Shown here: one piece after another, positions 35,893-44,164 of the stretch | How positions within the stretch are numbered: the stretch's first letter is position 1 | Layout: the number at the start of each line of letters is the position of its first letter | Origin: a bacterium 1XD8-76 | Lineage (GTDB): Bacteria > Bacillota > Clostridia > Lachnospirales > Lachnospiraceae | Length of the DNA stretch: 64,000 bases | Direction of reading: 5' to 3' | NCBI GenBank assembly: GCA_003611955.1 | Contig: RAZE01000006.1 | Coordinates: 97,117 to 161,116, forward strand | Notes under the pieces: generated by a model | What the model saw: only the letters and a program-made list of their open reading frames with translations | Told to the model about the DNA's origin: nothing | Database searches by the model: none | Position numbers and translations under genes: made by a program

Positions 35893-36747
35893 CTACTTTC
35901 TCAGCTTTGGATCCATCGCATCCCGCAGCCCGTCGCCAATCAGATTGATGGCAAGCACCGTGACCGCAATGACAAGGCCCGGAAACATAATCAGGTATGG
36001 ATAGTTCAAAATGTGGGTTCTTGCATCTGCCAGGAGCGCACCCCACTCCGGTGTCGGCGGCTGAACGCCCAGCCCGATGTAGGACAGTGCTGCAGCCATC
36101 GTGATATTCATGCCGATCCCCATTGTCGCGTCCACCACCACCGGGGAGACCACGTTGGGCAGCATATGCCGGAACATAATGGAAAGTTTGGAGCAGTTGA
36201 TAGACTCCGCCGCCTCCAAATACTCTCTGGACCGTTCGGATAATATCTGACCGCGGATCAGCCTGACGCCCGTCGGCACATTGCCGACTGCCAGAGCCAA
36301 TACCGTATTGCCAAAGCCCGGTCCCAACGTCGCCGAGATCAGAATACAGAGCAGCATGCTCGGCAGGGAAGACCAGATATCCATCACGCGCATAATGATC
36401 GTCTCGATCTTCGCGCCGAAGTAACCCGCCACACTCCCGATAATGATGCCGATGCCGGAGCCCACCAGCGCCGCAAACAGTCCCAGCGCCAGAGAGTACC
36501 TTCCGCCGTACAGGATACGCGTCAGCTGGTCCCTCCCCATGCCGTCCGTACCGAAGGGATGTGCCGAACTGGGTCCCTGATACATCTGTGTCAGATCCAT
36601 CTCGTTTATGCCGTAGGGGGCGAACAGCGGCGCAAACACACTGACAGCCACGATCAGCGCGAACAGGATGATGCCCACCTTTGACCCGGGGTTCGCCCAG
36701 ATTCTCTCCAGCGTCTCCGCCCATATGGAGGTTTTCTTGTTCTTCAT
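35893..36747 (-). CDS. OppC/DppC-type ABC permease
   Basis: 284-aa permease. N-terminal single TM (GIILFALIVAVSVFAPLFAPYG) and the HPFGTDGMGRDQLTRILYGGRYSLALGL motif are hallmarks of the DppC family; the EAA loop is YLEAAESINCSKLSIMFRHMLPN. The ATG overlaps the stop of the OppB gene (ATGA). A much longer upstream frame exists but lies within oppB and is a shadow. Confidence 0.95.
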   Translation of the reverse strand: MKNKKTSIWAETLERIWANPGSKVGIILFALIVAVSVFAPLFAPYGINEMDLTQMYQGPSSAHPFGTDGMGRDQLTRILYGGRYSLALGLFAALVGSGIGIIIGSVAGYFGAKIETIIMRVMDIWSSLPSMLLCILISATLGPGFGNTVLALAVGNVPTGVRLIRGQILSERSREYLEAAESINCSKLSIMFRHMLPNVVSPVVVDATMGIGMNITMAAALSYIGLGVQPPTPEWGALLADARTHILNYPYLIMFPGLVIAVTVLAINLIGDGLRDAMDPKLRK

Positions 36748-37700
36748 TTCCTGACACCTCTCTTTCTCGGTCCTGAATACTGTGCTTTGATGCGCGGATC
36801 CACAAACGCGTACGCCAGGTCTACAAGCAGCATGGATACTGCGGTAAACAGTGCGAAAAACAGAACGCATGCCCTCACTACCGGGTAATCGCGGGAATTG
36901 ATCGCCGTCAGCAGATAGAGCCCGAGGCCCGGTACGGAGAAGACGCTCTCGATGACCGGGGCCCCCGCGACGATCTTCGCAAAGCCGTTGCCGATGGAGG
37001 TAATGATCGGCATCAGCGCGTTCGGAAGCATATGCCGCCACACCACCTTCTTTTCCTGCTGCCCTTTCGCCCGCGCCGTCGTGATATAGTCCTCCCGGAA
37101 AACCCCCAGAATGCTCGCCCTCGTCTGTCTGGCATTCACCGCGATGCCGCCTAAGGAACTGCAGATGATCGGCAGAATATAGTACTGCGGTCCGCCGATG
37201 CCGTAGGCAGGCAAAAGATTCAGTTTCGCCGCAAAGAGCAGGATCAGCATCAGAGCCACCCAGAAATCCGGACAGGAGATAAATACCATCGCTATCCCCA
37301 TCGTGAAGGAATCCTGCCATTTTCCTTCGTGGGTCGCCGCAAAGATGCCAAGCAGAAGCCCCACCGTCAGGTTCAGTGCCATGGCACAGAGGCCGATGAT
37401 CATCGTTCTCGGCAGACGGACGATCATCTCGTCCAGAACAGGTTTGTTGTACACCCAGGAATCGCCCAGATCAAATAGGATAAATGTATTGTAAAAAAAG
37501 TCGCCTAATTGGGCGGTGTAGGATTTGTCCAGCCCGATCATATGGCGTATATTTTCCACCTCGGCCGCGGACGCATTGCCGCCCGCTATATTCCGCGCCG
37601 GATCTCCGGGCGTAAAATAGAGGATGGTAAAGATGACAAACGCGGTCCCCAAAAGGATCACTATCATCCACAATAATCGTTTCGCTATATATTTCGCCAT
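36744..37700 (-). CDS. OppB/DppB-type ABC permease
   Basis: 318-aa permease, six TM segments. Begins MAKYIAKRLLWMIVILLGTAFVIF and has YFTPGDPARNIAG and the EAA-loop sequence YITTARAKGQQEKKVVWRHMLPNA typical of OppB. GGGAGATTAAC is the ribosome binding site. Follows the binding-protein gene after a strong hairpin. Confidence 0.95.
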   Translation of the reverse strand: MAKYIAKRLLWMIVILLGTAFVIFTILYFTPGDPARNIAGGNASAAEVENIRHMIGLDKSYTAQLGDFFYNTFILFDLGDSWVYNKPVLDEMIVRLPRTMIIGLCAMALNLTVGLLLGIFAATHEGKWQDSFTMGIAMVFISCPDFWVALMLILLFAAKLNLLPAYGIGGPQYYILPIICSSLGGIAVNARQTRASILGVFREDYITTARAKGQQEKKVVWRHMLPNALMPIITSIGNGFAKIVAGAPVIESVFSVPGLGLYLLTAINSRDYPVVRACVLFFALFTAVSMLLVDLAYAFVDPRIKAQYSGPRKRGVRK

Positions 37701-37721
37701 GTTAATCTCCCAGATAAACAC

Positions 37722-37752
37722 TGTGCCGGACGGGCTCCTCCCGCCCGGCACA
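37722..37752 (-). other. Strong hairpin between the oppA-like and oppB-like genes
   Basis: Stem TGTGCCGGGCGGG / CCCGTCCGGCACA with one mismatch and a 5-nt loop, no T-run on the minus strand. It probably stabilises the binding-protein message or attenuates downstream transcription, giving more binding protein than permease. Confidence 0.6.
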
Positions 37753-37798
37753 CTTTTATTATAGTTTTTGCCGTCCGCACGCTGCGAGGGCAGCGAAC

Positions 37799-39481
37799 TC
37801 AGTCAAGATAGTATTCACAGGCACCCGGGCGCAGGAATTCTCCTTCGTGGAATGCCAGTGTGGCAAAGCAGTCGCTGTACACCGCATTGATCTGCGGGGA
37901 ACATACCGCGTAGAAATAGCCGTTTTCCTGCACATAATCGACCAGTGCCGTCATATGTTCCTCGTCATGGGTATCCAGGACGCTGGCGGTCTCAAACAGC
38001 TCCTGCAGTTTGTCATCGTTTATGAACGCCATATTGAAGCCTGTCCCAAACTCATTGCGGTTCATGAAACGATTGTACTCGCCGATCTGACAGCCGCCGC
38101 CGCAGTCCTTGTAAAGGATATCCCATGTGGAGGGATCCAGCATATTGTCCTCCAGCATATTCCCGTCGTCCACCTTGATCTCCGTATTGATCCCTATGTT
38201 CAAAAGCAGAGCCTGGATCATGGTCAGAGCCGTCTTGCACGCCTCGTCGCTGGTGCCGTAGAGCACTAACGTCTCGCCGTTATAGTCCGTCTTATCGAGA
38301 TATTCTTTCGCTTTCTCCTGGTCCATCACAGCCTGATAGTTGCCCTCCGCGCTCTCCCAGGCATCCACATAATCGCCGAAGAACGGTGTACCGAAAGCCT
38401 TCGCTGGAAGATAGGTGCCCACAGCCGTCGCGATCGCCTCGTTGTCCAGCGCATACCACAGCGCCAGCCGGAAATTCGGATCCGCTGTGATCTTGCCCTC
38501 CGTGCAGTTTGCCATCAGGATCTCCAGCGCGGAACCCTGCGTGACATACACTTCATGGCCGTCCGCATACTGTCCGTTCTCCGCGAAATCCCCCAGATTC
38601 TCGCCGGGTACATACTGGGAATACTGGATGGTATCCGTGCTCAGCGCGATGACATGCTGGGACGTTTCGGCGATGATATCGTACTCGATCGTCTCCACAT
38701 TCGCCCTGTGATCCATATCCGTAAGTTCCGGCTTCTGCCAGTAGTTCTCGTTTCTCTCGAGGATCACATGAGAACCCACCACATACTCGCTCACCTTGTA
38801 GGCGCCTGTGCTGATCGGCTGCGATGTGAAATTACCGCTCTCGTAGGCTTTCTGCGACACGATCCATGTCCTGCACCAGGGCCATTCCAGAGCGGCCACC
38901 GCGTCCACAGGCTTTGTCCATGTAAACCGAACGGTATAGTCATCTATCGCTTCTATATCTTCAAAATAGTCGTACCGCATCGCCTGTCCGGAATCGATCA
39001 GCACCTGATAGGAAAATACGACGTCGTCCGCCGTGATGGCATTTCCCGCCGAATCCTGAATGTAATCGTAGAGATGCACATCCCAGTGCAGATCGTCGAT
39101 CTCCTCATAATCTTTCGCCAGAATCGGAACATAGTCGTTATCTCTCAGATCAAAAAGAGATTCGTAAAAGATCGGCGCCAATCCCATATAGCTGTATGCC
39201 CCGTACCCTGTGGGACTCAGATCGTTCGGATCCTCGGATATCCCGATAGTCACTTTCTCATAGAGTTCATCGCTGTTCGCCGTCGATTTTCTGCTCTCGT
39301 CAGCCTCGGGCACAGCTGCTGCCTCCCCGCTCTGTGCAGCGGATGTCTCCGCATCCGGAGCCGCCGCCGTATTTCCGGAGGTATCAGAGGATCCTCCGCA
39401 TCCCGCCAATGCTCCTGCCGCCATAAGAACTGCTGTTCCAAGAGCAACACTTTTCTTTAACATACTTTGTAAACGCATCAT
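37799..39481 (-). CDS. Oligopeptide/dipeptide-type ABC binding lipoprotein (family 5)
   Basis: 560-aa family-5 solute-binding protein. Signal peptide with lipobox AGALAGC at about residue 28, then a Ser/Thr/Ala/Glu linker, then VTIGISEDPNDLSPTGYG and HWDVHLYDYIQDSAGNAITADDVVFSYQVLID, the SBP_bac_5 signature region. Ribosome binding site GGGAG supports ATG 39481. First gene of an operon with oppB-oppC-oppD-oppF(interrupted)-hydrolase-SDR. Family-5 proteins bind peptides, nickel chelates, sugars or opines, so the ligand is open. Confidence 0.93.
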   Translation of the reverse strand: MMRLQSMLKKSVALGTAVLMAAGALAGCGGSSDTSGNTAAAPDAETSAAQSGEAAAVPEADESRKSTANSDELYEKVTIGISEDPNDLSPTGYGAYSYMGLAPIFYESLFDLRDNDYVPILAKDYEEIDDLHWDVHLYDYIQDSAGNAITADDVVFSYQVLIDSGQAMRYDYFEDIEAIDDYTVRFTWTKPVDAVAALEWPWCRTWIVSQKAYESGNFTSQPISTGAYKVSEYVVGSHVILERNENYWQKPELTDMDHRANVETIEYDIIAETSQHVIALSTDTIQYSQYVPGENLGDFAENGQYADGHEVYVTQGSALEILMANCTEGKITADPNFRLALWYALDNEAIATAVGTYLPAKAFGTPFFGDYVDAWESAEGNYQAVMDQEKAKEYLDKTDYNGETLVLYGTSDEACKTALTMIQALLLNIGINTEIKVDDGNMLEDNMLDPSTWDILYKDCGGGCQIGEYNRFMNRNEFGTGFNMAFINDDKLQELFETASVLDTHDEEHMTALVDYVQENGYFYAVCSPQINAVYSDCFATLAFHEGEFLRPGACEYYLD

Positions 39482-39581
39482 AATTTTCTCCCATCTGCAG
39501 TCCGGACAAAGACTGTGATCATCAGCCCCTTGTCCTGTTTTCCCGGAAATCGGTGCACCCACTTTCTCCTTTACAACATTT

Positions 39582-39610
39582 ATTATAGATGTTGACTTTG
39601 AACGGAACAA
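39582..39610 (-). promoter_or_regulatory. Promoter of the Opp-type operon
   Basis: TTGTTC, 17-bp spacer, TATAAT on the minus strand, giving a leader of about 95 nt. Confidence 0.7.
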
Positions 39611-39664
39611 ATCATATTTTCGCCTTTTACTTTCCAAAATGAAAACTTTTTGTAAAAAACAGTC

Positions 39665-39710
39665 AAAAAAAGTCCCCTGAAATTGGTCAACATTGCCAAT
39701 CTCAGAGGAC
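39665..39710 (-). terminator. Terminator after the first LysR gene
   Basis: GTCCTCTGAGATTGG pairs with CCAATTTCAGGGGAC (two mismatches) and is followed by seven Ts on the minus strand. T-rich sequence on the opposite side could make it bidirectional. Confidence 0.85.
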
Positions 39711-39724
39711 CTGCTCTCATTTTT

Positions 39725-40597
39725 TTACGTGTAATCTGACTGTTCTTTCATAAATTCAATAAATTTGACTGCCTTTTTGGAAAGTTTTGCATCCGCCCGC
39801 CAGCAGATATCCACCTCAATTTCTCTCGCGGGCTCATAGGGGATCGCGCACAGCACATCCTCCTGCATAATGGGGTGCAGCGCCTTCTCCCACAAAAAAG
39901 CCACCCCTGCCCTCTGGGCGACAAGCGTGGCGATCGTGCTGCCCACAGTCGCCGTGCTGACGATCTTCGGCTTACATCCCGCCCGCTCAAACTCCGCAAA
40001 GATCATTGTGGCAAGCGGTCCTCTATCCGTCATGGGGAACATCACAAAAGGCTCCCTCTTCACATCTTCCATTGTGACGCTCGTCCTGTCTGCCAGACGA
40101 TGGTTCTTGTAGCACACAAACACCATCCGTTCCTTCCTGTAGGGAATCGCTTCCAGACCGGGGGCACCACTCTCGCTCTCCGGCAGAATGCCCACCTCAC
40201 ATGTATTGCCCTCCAGCAGATCCCTGACGTTCAGAGATTCATGAATGTTGACATGAATGCCATACCGCTTTCCAAACTGCAGCGCCTCCTCAAAAATTCT
40301 GTAGTGGGAGATCACCTGCAGGATGTCCTTGTCCGCATCCTGCCTCTCCTCCAGCGCTTTCAGCATCTCGTCCGTCTGCCGCACGATCTCCTTCGCGTAG
40401 GGGATCATCAACTGCCCGAACTCATTCACGACGGAACAGCGGCGCACCTTTTTGAACAGTGGAACGCCCAGCTCCTCCTCCAGCGCGCTCATATGCTTCG
40501 ACAGGGAAGAGGAGGTCGTGAAGAGCTCATCCGCGGCGTCGCTGAAGCGCTGGTGGCGGTGAATTGCCAGAAATTCCCTCAAATACTCAACATTCAT
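39725..40597 (-). CDS. LysR-family transcriptional regulator A
   Basis: 290-aa regulator. N-terminal winged HTH: EYLREFLAIHRHQRFSDAADELFTTSSSLSKHMSALEEELGVPLFKK; C-terminal effector domain with typical GILPESESGAPG and GVAFLWEKALHP stretches. It lies upstream of the Opp operon in the same orientation but behind a terminator, so it may regulate that operon. 33 bp after a second LysR gene. Confidence 0.9.
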   Translation of the reverse strand: MNVEYLREFLAIHRHQRFSDAADELFTTSSSLSKHMSALEEELGVPLFKKVRRCSVVNEFGQLMIPYAKEIVRQTDEMLKALEERQDADKDILQVISHYRIFEEALQFGKRYGIHVNIHESLNVRDLLEGNTCEVGILPESESGAPGLEAIPYRKERMVFVCYKNHRLADRTSVTMEDVKREPFVMFPMTDRGPLATMIFAEFERAGCKPKIVSTATVGSTIATLVAQRAGVAFLWEKALHPIMQEDVLCAIPYEPAREIEVDICWRADAKLSKKAVKFIEFMKEQSDYT

Positions 40598-40630
40598 GAT
40601 AATACTCCTCTGTGATCAGCTCTCAGGCTT

Positions 40631-41518
40631 TTACCCCTCATGATTTTTCACATAATCTACAAACCGTCTCGCCGCCCCCGACAATCTTCTCTTCCCAGGA
40701 TAGACCAGACTGACAAAAGTCGTCACCCGCGGCTCGATATCCGCCAGCGCCACCTCCTTGCCTGCCGCATCCCCGATCGGTTTTCTGGTGAGCAGCGCCA
40801 CACCCATCCCCTTCGCCGCCAGATCGATGAGATTTTCCCCCCGGAATCCGGTAAATGCGACATCCGGCTCGAATCCCGCCTCCCTGCAGGCATTTACACA
40901 GATCCTGTACATGCTTGTCTCCTTATCCAAAAACAGAAACTTTTCATTCCGCAGCATGCCGAGAGAAACGGCCTTTTTCTTCGCAAACGGATGCTTTGCA
41001 GGCAAAACCGCCACCAGATGATCCGTCGTAAAAACGACCTGCTCCATATCCTCCGGCATTCTGTCCATGTCCTCCGCCCTGATAAAGCCGCACTCACACT
41101 TTCCTTCTTCCAGAAGCTTCCATATTTTCGTGGAATCTGACTCCGTGATATTCAGCCTGCACCCGGGATTTTCCTTTTGAAAACCGGCAAATACATCCGT
41201 GATATGGTATTGCACCATGGCCGGGATAGATGCCGCATTTATGATAGAAGAAACACCGTCCAGATATCCCTGCAGCGCCTTGCCGCACTCATCCTGAATT
41301 TTCAGCATCGCTCTGGCATAGGGCAGAAAAGTCTTTCCAAAATCGTTCAACACCACTTTCCTGGTCGTTCGGTCGAACAAAGGCGCCCCCAGCTCCCGCT
41401 CAAGGCTCTTGATATGCCTGGATAAGGAAGACTGTGCCATGAAGAGGGCATCCGCCGTCTCCAGATAGTTCCCGTTCTCTGCCAGCGCCACAAAATGCCG
41501 GATATAATTCAGTTCCAT
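40631..41518 (-). CDS. LysR-family transcriptional regulator B
   Basis: 295-aa LysR regulator; HTH NYIRHFVALAENGNYLETADALFMAQSSLSRHIKSLERELGAPLFDR. Effector domain with CECGFIRAEDMD and KGMGVALLTRKPIGD. Related in layout to the neighbouring LysR gene, suggesting an old tandem duplication. Sits between the amidohydrolase-MATE pair and regulator A; either cluster could be its target. Confidence 0.9.
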   Translation of the reverse strand: MELNYIRHFVALAENGNYLETADALFMAQSSLSRHIKSLERELGAPLFDRTTRKVVLNDFGKTFLPYARAMLKIQDECGKALQGYLDGVSSIINAASIPAMVQYHITDVFAGFQKENPGCRLNITESDSTKIWKLLEEGKCECGFIRAEDMDRMPEDMEQVVFTTDHLVAVLPAKHPFAKKKAVSLGMLRNEKFLFLDKETSMYRICVNACREAGFEPDVAFTGFRGENLIDLAAKGMGVALLTRKPIGDAAGKEVALADIEPRVTTFVSLVYPGKRRLSGAARRFVDYVKNHEG

Positions 41519-41577
41519 CTTTCTGCACCTTTCTGCGACTTTTTATAGAGTATACCACACATCCGGTGCATTTTGTC

Positions 41578-42618
41578 TTACAAATGATAAATCTTTTCGG
41601 CGTTTTCTCCCAGTATCATTCTCTTCTCTTTTTCAGAAATATCCAGCTTCCGTACAAACGCCGCCCCTTCTGTCAGCCATTCCGTCCTGACCGGGTAGGA
41701 AGAACCGAACAGGATATGGTCCGCGCCCAGTATCTTTACCGCACACTCCAGAAGATCCCTCCCCCAGGGCTGGGCATGGGACATTTCATAGTAAATGTTG
41801 TCGCGTATCTGGTCACAGAAACGGCCCGTGTCCGTGACAAACCGGTTTGCCATATCTTTCTGCGCCGGCGGCGTCCTGCGGAACATGGAATTCAGATAGG
41901 CGAAGAACGCACCGCCCAGCATGGAATGGACCAGCTTCACATCCGGCAGTTCATCAAACATACCGCTGAACACCTCCCTGCTGATGGCGATGGTCTGGTC
42001 CATGCACCTGCCGTAGGATCTTCTCAGATTATTGTAATCACATATGCTGCCATGATCCACCGGGATCGGAGAATGATGCACATAAACCGGCAGTTTCAAT
42101 TCGTTGACTTTCCGGAAAAAAGGTCTGAATATCTCATCATCCAGATATTTATTCCCGTAATGGGAAGATAACTGAACCCCCGTCATCCCCAGTTCCTTCA
42201 CGCATCTCTCCAGTTCATACACCGCTTCCTTTCCTCCGTGGGGCGGCACCGCGGCGAGGGCAGCAAAACGTTCGCCTCCGTTTTTGACGTGTTCCGCCAT
42301 ACCGTCGTTGAATTTTCTGCACATCTCCAGCGAAAGCCACGCATGGGCGCAGGGTACCTTTAAGACCGCCTTCTGTACGCCCGCCTTATCCATATCCTGA
42401 AGCTGCCTGTCCGCCCTGTATTCCCCCTGTATATAATTCAGATTCTGGCAGCCTTTCGGCTCCTCGATAATGATCTGTTTTTTCTCTGTTCCGGCTATTT
42501 TTTCACACCTCGCGCTTACGCCGTAAGCCTCCGGAATACACCGCAGAAACTCTTCCTGCAGACTTTCCTCCGTAAACAGTTCCTCCGGAACCCAGTACAT
42601 GTTCGCATCAATAATCAT
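41578..42618 (-). CDS. Amidohydrolase-family (ACMSD-like) protein with altered metal site
   Basis: 346-aa TIM-barrel protein of the amidohydrolase_2 family. VYVHHSPIPVDHG and LVHSMLGGAFF supply two conserved His positions, and HILFGSSYPVRTEW is the C-terminal barrel motif. The N-terminal motif reads IIDANMYW, without the His-x-His expected, and the usual Asp of GSDYP is Ser. The protein may therefore be an inactive or unusual decarboxylase/hydrolase. It lies 12 bp after the MATE gene and is probably co-transcribed with it. Confidence 0.78.
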   Translation of the reverse strand: MIIDANMYWVPEELFTEESLQEEFLRCIPEAYGVSARCEKIAGTEKKQIIIEEPKGCQNLNYIQGEYRADRQLQDMDKAGVQKAVLKVPCAHAWLSLEMCRKFNDGMAEHVKNGGERFAALAAVPPHGGKEAVYELERCVKELGMTGVQLSSHYGNKYLDDEIFRPFFRKVNELKLPVYVHHSPIPVDHGSICDYNNLRRSYGRCMDQTIAISREVFSGMFDELPDVKLVHSMLGGAFFAYLNSMFRRTPPAQKDMANRFVTDTGRFCDQIRDNIYYEMSHAQPWGRDLLECAVKILGADHILFGSSYPVRTEWLTEGAAFVRKLDISEKEKRMILGENAEKIYHL

Positions 42619-42630
42619 CTCTCTTTCCTC

Positions 42631-44058
42631 CTATTTTAAGTCGCTGCGCGACGGCACTAAAGGGTAAAGTTGTTTCAGCACACCGAAAATATTTCTGATC
42701 AGAATGACCGCTATGATAAAGGTCAGCAGATCCGACAGCGGCATGGAGTAAAGGACACCGTCCAGTTCGAAAAATACCGGGAGCAACAGCGCAAATCCCA
42801 CGCCGAACAGAACCTCTCTTATGAGGGACAGCACGGAGGACTGCAGTGCCTTTCCCATCGACTGCAGGTAGATGAAAGTTCCCTTATTCACGGTTGCAAG
42901 CGGCATCATGCACAGATAGATGCGGAACGCTCTGCGGGCAAAATCCGTATAATAGCTGCTTTCGCCTGCTGCACCGAAAATACCGATCAGCTGTCCCGGC
43001 AGTATCTCCACGATAAACAGCGCGGTAAGTCCGGTCAGAAATTCCGCGAGCAACAGTTTTTTGAATAATTCCAGCGCCCGATCCATCCGCTTCGCGCCGA
43101 TATTATAACCCACGATCGGAATACAGCCTGCCGCCAGTCCGACCGAAATAGATATGACGATCTGGAAAAATTTCATGACGATCCCCACCACCGCCATAGG
43201 GATCTGCGCATACTCCGCCTGACAGAATATCTCATCCAGCGCGCCGTATTTTACGATCATATTATTTACCGCCGCCATGGAAGCCACCACAGAGATCTGC
43301 GATAAAAAGCTGGTAAATCCCAGAGGAAGAAACTTTTTCATCAGTACGCCGAACACGCCAAAACTTTTTCGCTGCAGTTTTACGGCCTTCATATGAAACA
43401 GATACCACACCGCAAGAAACGCCGTCAGAATCTGTCCGGCTATCGTCGCCACAGCCGCTCCCATCATGCCCCATTTCAGCACAAAGATACAGATCGGATC
43501 AAAAATGATATTCACGACAGCTCCTGCCACCGTTGAGAGCATCGCAAATTTCGGGCTTCCGTCCGAACGGATCACGGGATTCATCGCCTGTCCGAACATA
43601 TAAAAAGGAATCCCCGCCGTGATCCAGACAAAGTATTCCTTCGCATTCAAAAAAGTCTCTTCATTTACCCGTCCGCCGAACATGGTCAGAATCTGATCCT
43701 GAAAGAGCAGATATAACGCCGTGACAATAAGACTCGCCAATATACATATCACGATCGAACAGCCGATACTTTTATGGGCATTTTCCTTTTCACCGGCTCC
43801 CAGGCTGATGCTCACAAAAGCACAGCAGCCGTCACCGATCATGACAGCCACCGCCAGCGCCACCACTGTCAGCGGAAATACCACATTGTTTGCGGCATTT
43901 CCGTAAGAGCCAAGATATGCTGCGTTTGCAATAAATATCTGATCCACGATATTATACAGAGCTGCTATCAGAAGTGACATAATACAGGGTACTGCAAATT
44001 TTCTCATCAGAACAGAAACTTTTTCCTGCTCCAGAAAAGCATTTGATCTGTGCTCCAT
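42631..44058 (-). CDS. MATE-family multidrug efflux transporter
   Basis: 475-aa membrane protein with about 12 TM helices in two halves. FAVPCIMSLLIAALYNIVDQIFIAN and GNAANNVVFPLTVVALAVAVMIGDGCCAFVSISLGAGE are typical NorM/DinF-like starts; GYNIGAKRMDRALELFKK occurs in the second half. AAAGGAG supports ATG 44058. Followed by the amidohydrolase gene. Expected to export cationic drugs or metabolites with Na+ or H+. Confidence 0.92.
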   Translation of the reverse strand: MEHRSNAFLEQEKVSVLMRKFAVPCIMSLLIAALYNIVDQIFIANAAYLGSYGNAANNVVFPLTVVALAVAVMIGDGCCAFVSISLGAGEKENAHKSIGCSIVICILASLIVTALYLLFQDQILTMFGGRVNEETFLNAKEYFVWITAGIPFYMFGQAMNPVIRSDGSPKFAMLSTVAGAVVNIIFDPICIFVLKWGMMGAAVATIAGQILTAFLAVWYLFHMKAVKLQRKSFGVFGVLMKKFLPLGFTSFLSQISVVASMAAVNNMIVKYGALDEIFCQAEYAQIPMAVVGIVMKFFQIVISISVGLAAGCIPIVGYNIGAKRMDRALELFKKLLLAEFLTGLTALFIVEILPGQLIGIFGAAGESSYYTDFARRAFRIYLCMMPLATVNKGTFIYLQSMGKALQSSVLSLIREVLFGVGFALLLPVFFELDGVLYSMPLSDLLTFIIAVILIRNIFGVLKQLYPLVPSRSDLK

Positions 44059-44164
44059 ACTCTTTTTCTCCTTTTCCCTATGATTTCTGATTATATCTGG
44101 AGAAAAAACCGGGAGCAATTCCATTATTTTCATGATTTATCCGAAAAATGCATCAATCTTTCTT

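Noticed and set aside
35893..37320. 475-codon frame containing the OppC gene
   Set aside because: Only the part from 36747 matches OppC; the upstream portion is the wrong frame of oppB, and the true ATG overlaps the oppB stop.
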